Source: Lentzea sp. NBRC 105346 (GTDB lineage: Bacteria > Actinomycetota > Actinomycetes > Mycobacteriales > Pseudonocardiaceae). From it: a stretch of 64,000 nt of DNA. The position numbers and the translations under genes were made by a program. The stretch is from the NCBI RefSeq assembly GCF_030269605.1, contig NZ_BSTQ01000027.1, positions 18,787-82,786 of the forward strand, read 5' to 3'. The notes under the pieces are model-generated. The model ran no database searches and was not told where the DNA came from. It saw nothing but the letters and a program-made list of their open reading frames with translations. Shown piece by piece: positions 33,699 through 42,863 of this stretch; the stretch's first letter is position 1; the number at the start of each line of letters is the position of its first letter.

Positions 33699-34836
33699 CC
33701 ACGTTTCCGGCGACGATCACCGTCTCGACGTTGCCCGGATGCGCCGCCGTCACCACCGCACTGATCACATCACGCGTCCCCGCGAGGTTGACGTCGTTGG
33801 CACGCAACAGAACCAGGTCAGCGAACTTCCCTGCCTCGATGGACCCGATCCGGTCCGCCATCCCCAGCGCGGCCGCACCGTCCACAGTGGCCATCCGCAG
33901 CACGTCACCGGGCGTCACATGCGTGTCCCCGAACGTCGCCGACATCAGGGTCGCCCGCATCAACGAGAACATGTCACCCGCGACGGCCGAGACCACATCC
34001 ACCCCCAGCCCGGTGGTCACGCCCAACCGCTTGAGCCGCCCCACGACCGGCCCGCCGTGCCCCATCCGGGCCTCGACCGCGGGCGCGATCGACACGCCGG
34101 CACCCACGGAGCCGATCAGCGCCAGCTCGTCGTCGGACAACGAGTTGCCGTGCACGAACGTGATGTCCGGCCCGAGCAATCCGTTGTCCCGCAACAGGGA
34201 GATGGGTTCGCCAACGGTCGGACCGTTGCCCACGTGCACCGCGATCCGCATGTCGTGCGACCGGGCCAGCTGCCAGGCACGAGAAACCTCGTCCAAAGAT
34301 GAGAACGACGGCCCGAGCGGCGCGAGCATCACCGACACCAGGTCGTTGCCCAGCTCCGCCGCCTTCGCCACGTCACCGGCGTCGGGAAGGTCCCCGCCCA
34401 ACGGCTGCCCGTATCCGAACAACGCCCGGATTCCCGACGACTTCAAGGCGTCCAGCGACGCCGAGGCATGGTCGAACGACGGTGTGCCCGCATAGTCCTG
34501 CACGGTCGTGATCCCGGACGCGAGGCATTCCACGGCTCCGGCGAGCGTGCCCGCGTAGGTGTCCTCCGGCCGCAACCGCGGTGCCTCGTCTCGCAAAACG
34601 AGTTCGATGTACTGCCCCAGCGACACGTCGGCGGCCAGTGACCGCACGAGGGTCTGCCACATGTGCCGATGCGTGTCCACGAACCCCGGCAACACGATCA
34701 GGCCCGAAGCGTCGATCACCGGCGAACCGGACAGCCCCGGCCCGACCGCCGCGATCCTCCCGTCCTCGATCAGCACGTCCCGCACGGACGCGGTCAACCC
34801 GGCGACATCGACCACCAGGCCGTTCTTGATCAACAC
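33685..34836 (-). CDS. amidohydrolase-family deaminase-like enzyme
   Basis: A 383-residue metal-dependent hydrolase of the cytosine deaminase/chlorohydrolase-like group. DTHRHMWQTLVR supplies the HxH metal pair, HVGNGP and FVHGNSLSDDEL the later His ligands, and GLGVDVVSAVAGDMF the catalytic Asp; MADRIGSIEAGKFADLVLL closes the barrel. It probably deaminates or dechlorinates a heterocycle (S-adenosylhomocysteine, guanine or triazine type). GTG 34836 was selected because GGGGAGG stands five bases upstream. It is divergent from a MarR regulator that may control it. Confidence 0.88.
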   Translation of the reverse strand: MLIKNGLVVDVAGLTASVRDVLIEDGRIAAVGPGLSGSPVIDASGLIVLPGFVDTHRHMWQTLVRSLAADVSLGQYIELVLRDEAPRLRPEDTYAGTLAGAVECLASGITTVQDYAGTPSFDHASASLDALKSSGIRALFGYGQPLGGDLPDAGDVAKAAELGNDLVSVMLAPLGPSFSSLDEVSRAWQLARSHDMRIAVHVGNGPTVGEPISLLRDNGLLGPDITFVHGNSLSDDELALIGSVGAGVSIAPAVEARMGHGGPVVGRLKRLGVTTGLGVDVVSAVAGDMFSLMRATLMSATFGDTHVTPGDVLRMATVDGAAALGMADRIGSIEAGKFADLVLLRANDVNLAGTRDVISAVVTAAHPGNVETVIVAGNVVRAS

Positions 34837-34849
34837 ATTTACCTCCCCT

Positions 34850-34859
34850 GAAAGCTTTC
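34850..34859. promoter_or_regulatory. palindrome between amidohydrolase and marR
   Basis: GAAAGCTTTC is a perfect 10-bp palindrome in an AT-rich patch of the divergent gap, followed by a second AAAGC. Position fits a MarR operator for both genes; pattern only. Confidence 0.3.
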
Positions 34860-34895
34860 TCAAAAGCTATCACGGTGTGCAATACCCTCTGACCT

Positions 34896-35384
34896 GTGAC
34901 GGACCGAGTCGATCAGCTGCTCAACTCGTGGAAGACCGAGATGCCCGAAGCGCTCGGGCCGACGTCGGAACTGGGCAAGCGGGTGATGGTGCTGGCGGGC
35001 ATGCTCGCGGAGGCCACGCGGAAGACACTGGCCGAGCAGGACCTCACCGGCGCGGAGTTCGACGTGCTCGCGGCACTGCGGCGCTCCGGCGAGCCCTACC
35101 GGCTCAAGGCCAACGAGCTGAGCAACTCACTGCTGCTGTCGACGGGTGGCACGAGCAACGTGGTGAACCGGCTCGTCACCAGGAACCTCGTGGTGCGTGA
35201 ACCCGACGCGACGGACGGGCGCAGCACCCTGGTCCGCCTCACCGACACGGGCAAGGCCCACGCCGAGAAAGCGGTACTGGCCAACACGAAGGCGCACGCG
35301 GATGTGCTCGACAAGATCCCCGCAGACGCCCTCGACGCGGCGACGAAGGCGCTCCGGGACGTGTTTCCCCACCTACCGGACTAG
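34896..35384 (+). CDS. MarR-family transcriptional regulator
   Basis: A 162-residue MarR protein: winged helix LKANELSNSLLLSTGGTSNV, NRLVTRNLVVREPDATDGRS and a long C-terminal dimer helix. Start GTG 34896. The 59-bp divergent gap with the amidohydrolase gene contains an AT-rich stretch (GAAAGCTTTCTCAAAAGC at 34850-34867) including the 10-bp palindrome GAAAGCTTTC, a plausible operator. Likely represses the amidohydrolase. Its end overlaps the next minus-strand gene by 4 bp. Confidence 0.9.
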   Translation: MTDRVDQLLNSWKTEMPEALGPTSELGKRVMVLAGMLAEATRKTLAEQDLTGAEFDVLAALRRSGEPYRLKANELSNSLLLSTGGTSNVVNRLVTRNLVVREPDATDGRSTLVRLTDTGKAHAEKAVLANTKAHADVLDKIPADALDAATKALRDVFPHLPD

Positions 35385-35755
35385 AGGTCGGGCAACGGGT
35401 CCGGCGGCAGGAAGTCCTCCTCGGCGATCTCCGCGTCCGCCGCCCTGATCACCGAGACGTACTCGTCCCAGGTCTGGTAGTCGATCCCGGCGATGCGGAA
35501 GACCGGGTCGAACGCGGTGTCGACCGGGCCGAGCCGGATGGCCCGCCGGTACCTCGTGTGCACCGCCTTGGGCCGGTCGTGGCTGAGCCAGCTGCACTCC
35601 AGCAGGATCACGTGCTTGTCGGTGATCGCGATGATGAACGGCTTCTGCACCAACGCCCCGACGAGCGAGACGCTGGCCGGGAACAGGTAGCGGATCTCGG
35701 TTCCCGCGGGCAGCAACGCCCGGCACCGTTCCCTGACCACAGCACTCAGCGGCAT
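35381..35755 (-). CDS. hypothetical protein, PH-like
   Basis: A 124-residue protein with no certain family. The strand pattern (IRYLFPASVSL, PFIIAITDKHVILLECSW, DTAFDPVFRIAG) resembles a bacterial PH/YokE-like domain, followed by an acidic, proline-rich tail (EEDFLPPDPLPDL). Cytosolic. It lies 15 bp downstream of the potassium channel gene on the same strand and may be co-transcribed with it. Similar tails occur in small actinobacterial proteins of unknown role. Confidence 0.65.
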   Translation of the reverse strand: MPLSAVVRERCRALLPAGTEIRYLFPASVSLVGALVQKPFIIAITDKHVILLECSWLSHDRPKAVHTRYRRAIRLGPVDTAFDPVFRIAGIDYQTWDEYVSVIRAADAEIAEEDFLPPDPLPDL

Positions 35756-35770
35756 ACCGCCACGCTAGCC

Positions 35771-36814
35771 CTAGCCCTCGTCGGGAGGCGTGACTTTCTT
35801 TACATACAAAAGCCGGTCGCCGGGCTCGATGGCGTCGGCCTCGGCCGCGTCGACCCGGTAGAGCTTCCCGTCGCGCACCACGCCGAGCACGATGTCCGGG
35901 AGGTGGCGCGGCGACCCGCCGATCTCGCCCTGCTCGACGTCGCGTTCGGTGATCGCGAGGCCCTTGTCCGGCGTGAGCAGGTCCTCGACCATCTCCACGA
36001 CGGACGGCGTGGCCGTCGCCATGCCGAGCAGCCGGCCGGCCGTTTCCGACGACACCACAACGGAATCCGCACCGGACTGCCGCAGCAGGTGCTCGTTCTC
36101 CCGTTCGCGCACGGACGCCACGATCTGCGCCTTGGGCGCCAGCTCGCGCGCGGTGAGCGCGACCAGCACGGCCGTGTCGTCGCGGTTCGGCGCCACGACG
36201 ATCGCCCGCGCCCGAGCGGCACCCGCGACGCGCAGCACGTCGCTGCGCGTACCGGAACCATGCACGGTCACGAGTCCGATCGCGGACGCGGCGTCCAGTG
36301 CCTCCTGCACGGTGTCGACCACGACGATCGAACCGGGGTCGGCCCCGTCGCCGAGCAACGCGTGCACCGCCGAGCGGCCCTTGGTCCCGTACCCCACGAC
36401 GACGACGTGGTCCCGCACGACTCTCCTCCACTTCTGAATGCGCATCGCCTGCCGGGAGCGCTCGGTGAGCACCTCGAGTGTCGTGCCGACCAGCACGATC
36501 AGGAACAGGATTCGCAGCGGTGTGATCACCAGAACGTTCACCAGCCGCGCGGACGAGCTGGCCGGGGTGATGTCGCCGTAGCCGGTCGTCGAGAGCGACA
36601 CCGTGGCGTAGTAGAAGGAGTCGAGCAGCGAGACGCCGTCCCCGTTGACGTCCCGGTACCCCTCGCGGTCGAAGTAGACGATCAGCACCGCCGCCAGCAG
36701 CGCCAGCAACGCGCCGATGACCCGCTTCACGATCGCGCGGACCGGGCTCGAGACCTTGTCCGGCATCTTGATCACGCCGACGAGCGAGTGCGTCGGCTGA
36801 TCGGTCAGGCTCAT
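35771..36814 (-). CDS. RCK-domain potassium channel
   Basis: A 347-residue two-helix potassium channel. First helix about 27-48, pore loop with selectivity filter TTGYGD near residue 76, second helix about 88-114, then an RCK N-domain (VVVVGYGTKGRSAVHALLGD, a Rossmann fold) and an RCK C-domain (IVLGVVRDGKLYRVDAAE). It regulates K+ flow in response to ligands bound to RCK. In M. tuberculosis a similar protein (Rv3200c) is encoded next to adnB; here it is separated from adnB by three genes. Confidence 0.92.
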   Translation of the reverse strand: MSLTDQPTHSLVGVIKMPDKVSSPVRAIVKRVIGALLALLAAVLIVYFDREGYRDVNGDGVSLLDSFYYATVSLSTTGYGDITPASSSARLVNVLVITPLRILFLIVLVGTTLEVLTERSRQAMRIQKWRRVVRDHVVVVGYGTKGRSAVHALLGDGADPGSIVVVDTVQEALDAASAIGLVTVHGSGTRSDVLRVAGAARARAIVVAPNRDDTAVLVALTARELAPKAQIVASVRERENEHLLRQSGADSVVVSSETAGRLLGMATATPSVVEMVEDLLTPDKGLAITERDVEQGEIGGSPRHLPDIVLGVVRDGKLYRVDAAEADAIEPGDRLLYVKKVTPPDEG

Positions 36815-38221
36815 CTAGGACAACCTCTCGGGCAGGATCCGCCACAACACCGCCGCCGCTTCCGCGCCCTTGAGGAGCAGTGGCACCACCACGCGCTCGT
36901 TGGGCGCGTGAATCCGATCATCCGGCAACGTCGCGCCGAGGTAGACGACCGGCACGCCGAGCCACGCGTGCAGCAGCGCCGCCGGGCCCGAACCGCCGGT
37001 GCGGCTGAACCGCACCGGCTGCTCGAACGCAACCTCGTACGCTTCGTGCAGCGCCAGGTTGGCCGGATGTGTCACATCGGCCGCGTACGGCGGCGCGCCG
37101 TCGCCACGCACGTGCACCTCAGCATGCACGCCCGGTGGCGTGTGCTTGCCGACGAACTCCCGCAGCTGCTCCAGCACCACCTCGGGCCGCTGGTCGGGCA
37201 CGAGCCGGAACGAGATCTTGGCCGTCGCGCTCGCGGGCACGATCGTCTTCAGGCCGGGGCCGGTGTAGCCGCTGTGCAGCCCGTTGATCTCGGCGGTCGG
37301 CCGCACCCACACGCGTTCCAGCGTCGACCAGCCGGCCTCGCCGGCCGTGGCCTGCGCGCCGCCCGCGTTGTGCGCGAGCCAGGCGGCCTCGTCGAACGGC
37401 AGCGCCGCCCAGTCCTGGCGTTCGAGGTCGGACGGCGGCACCACGTCGTCGTAGAAACCGGGCAGCTGGACGCGCCCCTCGTCGTCGTGCAACGCGGCGA
37501 CCAGCCGGGCGAGCGCCGTGGCCGGGTTGGGCACGCCGCCGCCCGCGCGGCCGGAGTGCACGTCGGAGCTGCCGCCGGTGAAGACGATCTCGCCGCCGAT
37601 CACGCCGCGCTGACCGGTGCAGATCGTCGGAGCGTCGCGTTCGTAGAGCGGAGTGTCGGTGAAGACGACCAGATCGCACGCGAGGTCGTCCCTGTGCGTG
37701 TCGAGCAGCTCGCGGATGTGCGGCGAGCCGGACTCCTCCTCGCCCTCGACGAAGAGCTTGATCGTGACGTTCGGGGTGGTCCGCCCGGTCGCCGCGAGGT
37801 GCGCCTTCACCGCGAGCAGGTGCATCGCGACCTGCCCCTTGTCGTCGCTCGCACCCCGTCCGAACAGCTCCTCACCCTGCACGTACGGGTCGAACGGCGG
37901 GTGGTGCCAGCGCTCGACCGGGTCGACGGGCTGCACGTCGTGGTGGCCGTAGACCAGGACGGTCGGCGCTTCCGGGTCGTCCGAGGGCCAGCAGGCGAAA
38001 ACGGCGGGCAGAGCCGGGCCGGCGTCCCACACCTCGACCCGCGGCCAGCCGTCGCGCCGCAGCGTCGCGGCCAGCCAGGTGGCGGATCTGTGCACGTCAG
38101 CGTGGTGCGCGGGGTCCGCGCCGATGCTCGGGATGGCCAGCCACTCACGCAGTTCGGTCACGAAGTCATCGGCCAGCGCGGAGACGGCCTCGCGCTCGGG
38201 ATGACGAGAATCACCTGCCAC
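36815..38221 (-). CDS. M20-family dipeptidase
   Basis: A 468-residue zinc aminoacyl-peptidase of the M20 family. Zinc ligands and catalytic residues are visible in VYGHHDVQPVD, GRGASDDKGQVAMHL and VEGEEESGSPHIRE (general base Glu), with a dimerisation insert following STLERVW. It cleaves dipeptides in the cytosol. GTG 38221 was chosen because upstream residues lack family similarity; one base separates its stop from the channel gene start, so both are one transcription unit. Confidence 0.9.
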   Translation of the reverse strand: MAGDSRHPEREAVSALADDFVTELREWLAIPSIGADPAHHADVHRSATWLAATLRRDGWPRVEVWDAGPALPAVFACWPSDDPEAPTVLVYGHHDVQPVDPVERWHHPPFDPYVQGEELFGRGASDDKGQVAMHLLAVKAHLAATGRTTPNVTIKLFVEGEEESGSPHIRELLDTHRDDLACDLVVFTDTPLYERDAPTICTGQRGVIGGEIVFTGGSSDVHSGRAGGGVPNPATALARLVAALHDDEGRVQLPGFYDDVVPPSDLERQDWAALPFDEAAWLAHNAGGAQATAGEAGWSTLERVWVRPTAEINGLHSGYTGPGLKTIVPASATAKISFRLVPDQRPEVVLEQLREFVGKHTPPGVHAEVHVRGDGAPPYAADVTHPANLALHEAYEVAFEQPVRFSRTGGSGPAALLHAWLGVPVVYLGATLPDDRIHAPNERVVVPLLLKGAEAAAVLWRILPERLS

Positions 38222-38283
38222 GGCCGAGCACAATAGGCCAGCCCTCTCTCGCCTACGCGGCGTAGGTATGACAGGGTCACGGC

Positions 38284-38661
38284 ATGGAACCGAACCGTTC
38301 CCGTCCGCGATCAGCGCTCGCGCTGGCCGCACTGCTCGGTCTCGCCGGAGTCACCCACTTCACGCGGCCGAAGTTCTACGACCGGATCGTCCCGGCCTCG
38401 CTGCCGGGAAGTGCGCGGACGTACACCTACGTCTCCGGGGTGGCCGAACTGGCTCTCGCCGCGGCCGTCGCCGTCCCGAAGACCCGCCGCCTGGGTGGTC
38501 TGCTCTCGGCCGCTTTCTTCGTCGCGGTTTTCCCGGCCAACGTGAAGATGGCTCTGGATTTCCGGACGAAGTCACCGAAAGCGAAGGCCATCGCATACGG
38601 ACGGCTACCACTGCAGATACCGCTGGTCATGTGGGCTCTGAAAGTGCGTCGCTCGGCTTGA
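38284..38661 (+). CDS. DoxX-like membrane protein
   Basis: A 125-residue protein with three to four predicted transmembrane helices (ALALAALLGLAGVTHF, LALAAAVAV, LLSAAFFVAVFPANVKMAL, LPLQIPLVMWALK) and the conserved RPKFYDRIVP segment and PANVKMA typical of DoxX-family small membrane proteins. Family function is poorly defined (redox or thiosulfate-linked in some members). A 15-bp palindrome CCTACGC-G-GCGTAGG (38252-38266) stands just upstream of the ATG. Confidence 0.78.
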   Translation: MEPNRSRPRSALALAALLGLAGVTHFTRPKFYDRIVPASLPGSARTYTYVSGVAELALAAAVAVPKTRRLGGLLSAAFFVAVFPANVKMALDFRTKSPKAKAIAYGRLPLQIPLVMWALKVRRSA

Positions 38662-38697
38662 CCGAACACTTCTACTGGTCCTGTTTCGAAACATAGG

Positions 38698-39234
38698 ATG
38701 CCCCCTGTGCAACCGCTCCTTCAGCGCGCCGCGGCGGCGCTCGACTGGCAAGGCATCGTCGTTCCCGACGTGGCCGTGCTCGGTCAGCAGGTGTCCGCGG
38801 TTGTGCGTTTGCGGTCCGATGTGCACGAATGGCGCGCCGCGAACGGCTGGCCACCACGGGCCGATCCCTCGTGGTTCCGTTCCTGGTTCGAGCCCGCGGC
38901 ACACGACCGCCTGCCGGTAGCGGCCGTCGAGCTCGTGGGTGTGCTCGTCGGCGAGTCCACGGTGGACCGCGCGCTGCAGTCGTGCGGCACGCTGATGACC
39001 CTGGCCCCGTGCGCGGTGGTGCTGCCGCGCACCGAGGACGCCCAGTCGTGGTCGTTCATCGAGCTCGACTACTACGGCATCGGCGTCGTCACGGTCGACG
39101 ACACGCATGCCGAGATGATGGTCCCGCCGGAGGACCGGTCCTCGGAGTTCGGGCCCTCGCTCTTCGGGCGGTGGCTGCTCGAGGTCCTGTACGACCGCGT
39201 CCTGAAGGAGTGCCGGGCGCCGGTCAAGAGCTGA
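38698..39234 (+). CDS. hypothetical protein convergent with adnB
   Basis: A 178-residue cytosolic protein, not recognised. It has an alpha/beta appearance, with hydrophobic strands GIVVPDVAVLG, VSAVVRL and LPVAAVELVGVLVG, and is rich in Trp near HEWRAANGWPP and SWFRSWFEP. ATG 38698 or GTG 38707 could start it. It lies 37 bp after the DoxX gene on the same strand. Its final 11 bases overlap the end of adnB on the opposite strand. Codon use is like neighbours, so it is a real gene. Confidence 0.7.
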   Translation: MPPVQPLLQRAAAALDWQGIVVPDVAVLGQQVSAVVRLRSDVHEWRAANGWPPRADPSWFRSWFEPAAHDRLPVAAVELVGVLVGESTVDRALQSCGTLMTLAPCAVVLPRTEDAQSWSFIELDYYGIGVVTVDDTHAEMMVPPEDRSSEFGPSLFGRWLLEVLYDRVLKECRAPVKS

Positions 39235-42200
39235 CGCTCCGGATCAGTTCCTTGATCCCGTTCTCGTCCAGCAGGTCGGACGGGCGCAACGTGTGGTCGT
39301 GCCGCACGTAGTGGAACGCCGCGCGAACCTTGTCCAGCGGGGTGTCCACGAGCGCCGCCCACGCGAGCCGGTATGCCGCAAGCTGGACTGACAGCGCCGG
39401 GAGTTTTTCCGGTTCCGGCACCGCACCCGTCTTCCAGTCGACGACGGTCCACCCGCCGTCGTCATCGCGGAAGACGGCGTCCATCCGCCCGCGCACCGAG
39501 ATGCCGTCGAACTCGGCCTCGAACGGCACCTCGACGTCGTGCGGCGCGCGGTCCGCCCAGGCACTGCCGAGGAACGCCTCCTTGAGCTGCTCCAGGTCCG
39601 AGTCGGGGGCGGCGTCCTCGTCGCCCGCGCCGGGCAGGTCGTCGATGTCGAGCAGCCTCGTGGCGCCGAACCGGTTCTCCAGCCACGTGTGGAACGCCGT
39701 ACCGCGCCTGGCCAGCGGGTTCGGCGGGAACGGCAGCGGGCGGCGGAGCCTGCGGGCCAGCAGGTCCGGGTCCTTGGCGAGCTCGACGAGCTGGCTGACG
39801 GACAGGTTCTCCGGCAGCACGACCTCTTCGCGCCGGTTCGCCGCCGCGGCCCGTTCGGCGAGCAGCACCTCGACGTCCTGTGCCCAGCCCTCCGGATCCT
39901 CTTCCTCGTCTTCTGGTGGCGGTGCCTCCTCCTCGTCGAACAGGTTGAGCTGCGCGGGGATCTGGGCCTCGGCCTGCAGGGTCTCGAGTGCCGCCAGGAC
40001 CATCGCCGCGCCGTCGGCCACGGCGTGCCTGCGCCGGCCGAGCGGGTCGTTCGGCCACTGAGCCTGCTTGACCTCGGCGGCGAGCGGGTTCTCCTCGTTG
40101 TCGTCGGGCTCCTCGGCCCACACGGCGACGTCGCCGGGCGAGTCCTCACCGGTCATGACCGCGTGCAGCTCGGTCAGGAACGTCGAGGGACCCTTGGGTT
40201 TCTCGCCCGCCTCGGCCCACCAGTGACCCGACAGCAGCAGGCTGTGCTCGGCCCGCGTCACGCCGACGTACAGCAGCCGCCGTTCCTCGACGAGCCTGCG
40301 GTCCTCGAACTCCTCGGCGTGCCGGTCCAGTGCCTCGTCGATCTCCTTGCGGTTCATGCCCGCGCTCGCCTTGAGGACCGGCAGGTCCGCTCGGTCACCC
40401 CGCAGGCTCGCGGGCAGCTCCGTGACGTTCTTCAGCCAGCACGACGACTTCTTGCGGCCGGGGAAGACGTCCTTGACCAGGTGCGGCAACGCGACGATGT
40501 GCCACTCAAGGCCCTTGGCACTGTGCACGGTCAGCACCTGCACGCGGTCCTCGGCGACCTCGACCTCGCCGGGTTCCAGGCCGTCCTCGGCGTGTTCGGC
40601 GGTGTACAGGTAGTCGAGCAGCGACGACAGCGTCGCACTCGGGCTGGCCTGCGCGTAGTCCGCCACGACGTCCGCGAACGCGTCGAGGTGCGCCCGGCCG
40701 ACGCTGCCCGGCCGCGCCATCGCCTCGATGTCCAGCAGCAACGTGCGTTCGACGTCCGCGACCAGCTCCGGCAGCGGCTGGTCGAGCCGTCTCCGGAGTG
40801 CGGCCAGCTCGCCGCCGAGCCTGCGGATCCGGCGGTACCCGTCCGGCGAGTAGTCCTGCGGGTCGCCGGGGTCGTCCAGCGCGTCGGCGAGCCCCGCCTG
40901 TTCGGCGTGCTCACCGGGCAGGGCGTCCGCGATCACCATCAGCGGATCGTCCACAACGGACTGCCTGCTCGGCGCACCCGCCAGCTCGCGCGCCCGTTTC
41001 CACAGCGCGGCCAGGTCTTTCGCCGCGACGCGCCACCGGCTCCCGGTGAGCAGCCGCGCGGCCGCGGTACCCGCCAGCGGGTCGATGAGGACGCGGAGCG
41101 CACTGGTCAGGTCCCGCACCTCGGGTTCGTCGAGCAGGCCGCCGAGCCCGACGACCTCGACCGGCAGGCCCCGGTCCCGCAGGGCCGCCGCGATCGCCGC
41201 CATGTCCGACCTTCTCCTGACGAGCACGGCCGCGGTCGGCGGCTTGTTGTGCTCGTCGAGGTGTGCTTCCCATTGCGCGGCAACGATGTCCGCCATCCAG
41301 TTCAGCTCGGCCCGGATATCGGGGTGCAACGCCAGGCGCACGTCACCCGGTGTCGCCCCCGGCTTGGCCTTCAGTTCATCGACGTCGAGGCCGGCATCCC
41401 GGAGCGGCTGCGACACGGCGTTCGCGAGCGTCAGCACCTCGGGCGGGTTGCGGAAGCTGGTGAGCAGCCCGAACTTGTTGGTGGGCGGGAAGTCGTCGGT
41501 GAACCGCGGCAGGTTCGCCGCACTCGCGCCGCGCCAGCCGTAGATCGCCTGGGCGGGGTCGCCGACGGCCGTGACGGGCATCGGTTTCCCCTGTCCGAAC
41601 AGGGATCGCAGCAGCACCCGTTGGGCATGGCCGGTGTCCTGGTACTCGTCGAGCAGGACCGTGCCGTACCGGTCGCGTTCGCCCTGCGCGACCTCCGGGT
41701 GCCCGCTGGCGAGCTTGGCGGCGAGGCTCATCTGGTCGGCGAAGTCCATCGCCGCTTCCCGGCGTTTGCGCTGCTGGTACGCCTCCAACAACGGCAGGAG
41801 CGCGACGCGGAGCCGTTGCGCGGCAACGACTTCCTTCAGCTTGACGGGCAGGCCGTCGCGCTGACCTTTGGCCTTGGGTGCGTTCTCGATCAGCTGGGCC
41901 AGCTTGGTCGCGTGGTCTTTGAGTTGCTCGGGTTCGACCAGGTGCTCGCCCAGTTCGCCGGCGAGCGCCAGCAGGTACCCGGTGATGGTCGCGGGCACCT
42001 TGTCCGTGTCGATGTCGTGCGCCCACGTGGCGACGACGCGATGCGCCAGCTGCCACGACGCCGTCTCGGTGAGCAGCCGCACGCCCGGTTCGACCGGCAG
42101 CCTGAGCCCGTGCTCGCCGACCAGCCGCCCCGCGTAGGCGTGATAGGTCAGGATCGTCGGCTCGCCGGTCAGCACGGCCATCCGCCGCTCGCCGCTGGGA

Positions 42201-42493
42201 TCCAGCTCGTCCAGCAACCCCGCCCCGGCCAGCCTGCGCAGCCGGGCCCGTACCCGGTCCGCGAGCTGCCGCGCGGCCTTGCGGGTGAAGGTGAGGCCGA
42301 GGACCCGGTCCGGCGTGACGAACCCGTTGGCCACCAGCCACACCACTCGCGCGGCCATGGTCTCGGTCTTGCCGGCACCGGCGCCGGCGACGACGAGCGA
42401 GGGCATCGCGGGTGCCGCGATCACCGCCGCCTGCTCGGGCGTCGGTTTGTTCAGCCCCAGCGCGTCCGCGACCTCGAACGGGGAAACGGTCAC
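39224..42493 (-). CDS. adnB: AdnB helicase-nuclease subunit
   Basis: A 1089-residue UvrD/Rep-type helicase fused to a RecB-like nuclease. Walker A VVAGAGAGKTETMAAR is near residue 40; motif Ia LTFTRKAARQLADRV; Walker B VLLDEYQDT near 285; motif III GDPAQAIYGWRGA; motif VI VGVTRAEHSLLLSG; and the nuclease core WTVVDWKTGAV with QLAAYRLAW near the C terminus. With AdnA it forms the actinobacterial machine that resects double-strand breaks, as in M. tuberculosis Rv3201c/Rv3202c. Start GTG 42493 (GTG 42487 also possible). The partner gene lies 370 bp upstream. Confidence 0.94.
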   Translation of the reverse strand: MTVSPFEVADALGLNKPTPEQAAVIAAPAMPSLVVAGAGAGKTETMAARVVWLVANGFVTPDRVLGLTFTRKAARQLADRVRARLRRLAGAGLLDELDPSGERRMAVLTGEPTILTYHAYAGRLVGEHGLRLPVEPGVRLLTETASWQLAHRVVATWAHDIDTDKVPATITGYLLALAGELGEHLVEPEQLKDHATKLAQLIENAPKAKGQRDGLPVKLKEVVAAQRLRVALLPLLEAYQQRKRREAAMDFADQMSLAAKLASGHPEVAQGERDRYGTVLLDEYQDTGHAQRVLLRSLFGQGKPMPVTAVGDPAQAIYGWRGASAANLPRFTDDFPPTNKFGLLTSFRNPPEVLTLANAVSQPLRDAGLDVDELKAKPGATPGDVRLALHPDIRAELNWMADIVAAQWEAHLDEHNKPPTAAVLVRRRSDMAAIAAALRDRGLPVEVVGLGGLLDEPEVRDLTSALRVLIDPLAGTAAARLLTGSRWRVAAKDLAALWKRARELAGAPSRQSVVDDPLMVIADALPGEHAEQAGLADALDDPGDPQDYSPDGYRRIRRLGGELAALRRRLDQPLPELVADVERTLLLDIEAMARPGSVGRAHLDAFADVVADYAQASPSATLSSLLDYLYTAEHAEDGLEPGEVEVAEDRVQVLTVHSAKGLEWHIVALPHLVKDVFPGRKKSSCWLKNVTELPASLRGDRADLPVLKASAGMNRKEIDEALDRHAEEFEDRRLVEERRLLYVGVTRAEHSLLLSGHWWAEAGEKPKGPSTFLTELHAVMTGEDSPGDVAVWAEEPDDNEENPLAAEVKQAQWPNDPLGRRRHAVADGAAMVLAALETLQAEAQIPAQLNLFDEEEAPPPEDEEEDPEGWAQDVEVLLAERAAAANRREEVVLPENLSVSQLVELAKDPDLLARRLRRPLPFPPNPLARRGTAFHTWLENRFGATRLLDIDDLPGAGDEDAAPDSDLEQLKEAFLGSAWADRAPHDVEVPFEAEFDGISVRGRMDAVFRDDDGGWTVVDWKTGAVPEPEKLPALSVQLAAYRLAWAALVDTPLDKVRAAFHYVRHDHTLRPSDLLDENGIKELIRSVSS

Positions 42494-42570
42494 GGCGCGG
42501 CCTCGGGGTCGACGGGGAAGGAACACCCCATCCTGCCCGCCGCCCGCGCCGCGCGCTCACAGGCCCCTGG

Positions 42571-42726
42571 GCGCTTGGTGGTGCGCCTGCGAGTACCACC
42601 AAGCCGCTGGCAGGAGCGAACCACTCCCGCACTGTGCGCCACGTGCTCACGCACCCCAAGGCGCTCGGTGGTGCGTGTGCAAGTACCACCAACTGTGGTG
42701 TCGGTGGTACTTGCACACGCGCCGCC
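42571..42726. repeat. REP-like repeats in the adnA-adnB gap
   Basis: Units beginning GCGCTYGGTGGTGCG occur at 42571 and 42661, each with AGTACCACC. An inverted partner at 42703-42726 pairs with 42667-42690 at 22 of 24 positions across a 12-base loop. AGCGAACCACTCCC (about 42615) and AGCGAACGACTCCC (about 42741) are further repeated pieces. The unit structure resembles a dispersed repetitive extragenic element. Confidence 0.7.
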
Positions 42727-42799
42727 ACCCCACGGATGCGAGCGAACGACTCCCCCGCTGCCCGCCGGTCGCGCCCGGTGCGCACCGGGCCCAGAGCGA

Positions 42800-42850
42800 C
42801 CGTCATGGCCACTTTGACGGACCTGAGGTCCGTGAAGGTGGCCATGACGG
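42800..42850. repeat. 51-bp palindrome in the adnA-adnB gap
   Basis: Outer arms CCGTCATGGCCAC (42800-42812) and GTGGCCATGACGG (42838-42850) are exact complements; inner arms CGGACCT (42818-42824) and AGGTCCG (42826-42832) pair around one base. It would form a long hairpin just past the adnA stop (42864). The rest of this 370-base gap holds only the REP-like repeats; no gene was seen. Confidence 0.8.
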
Positions 42851-42863
42851 CACTCACCGGCGG

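Noticed and set aside
39539..42817. A 1092-codon plus-strand open frame antisense to adnB
   Set aside because: Same pattern of GC-driven shadow; the opposite strand has all helicase and nuclease motifs.
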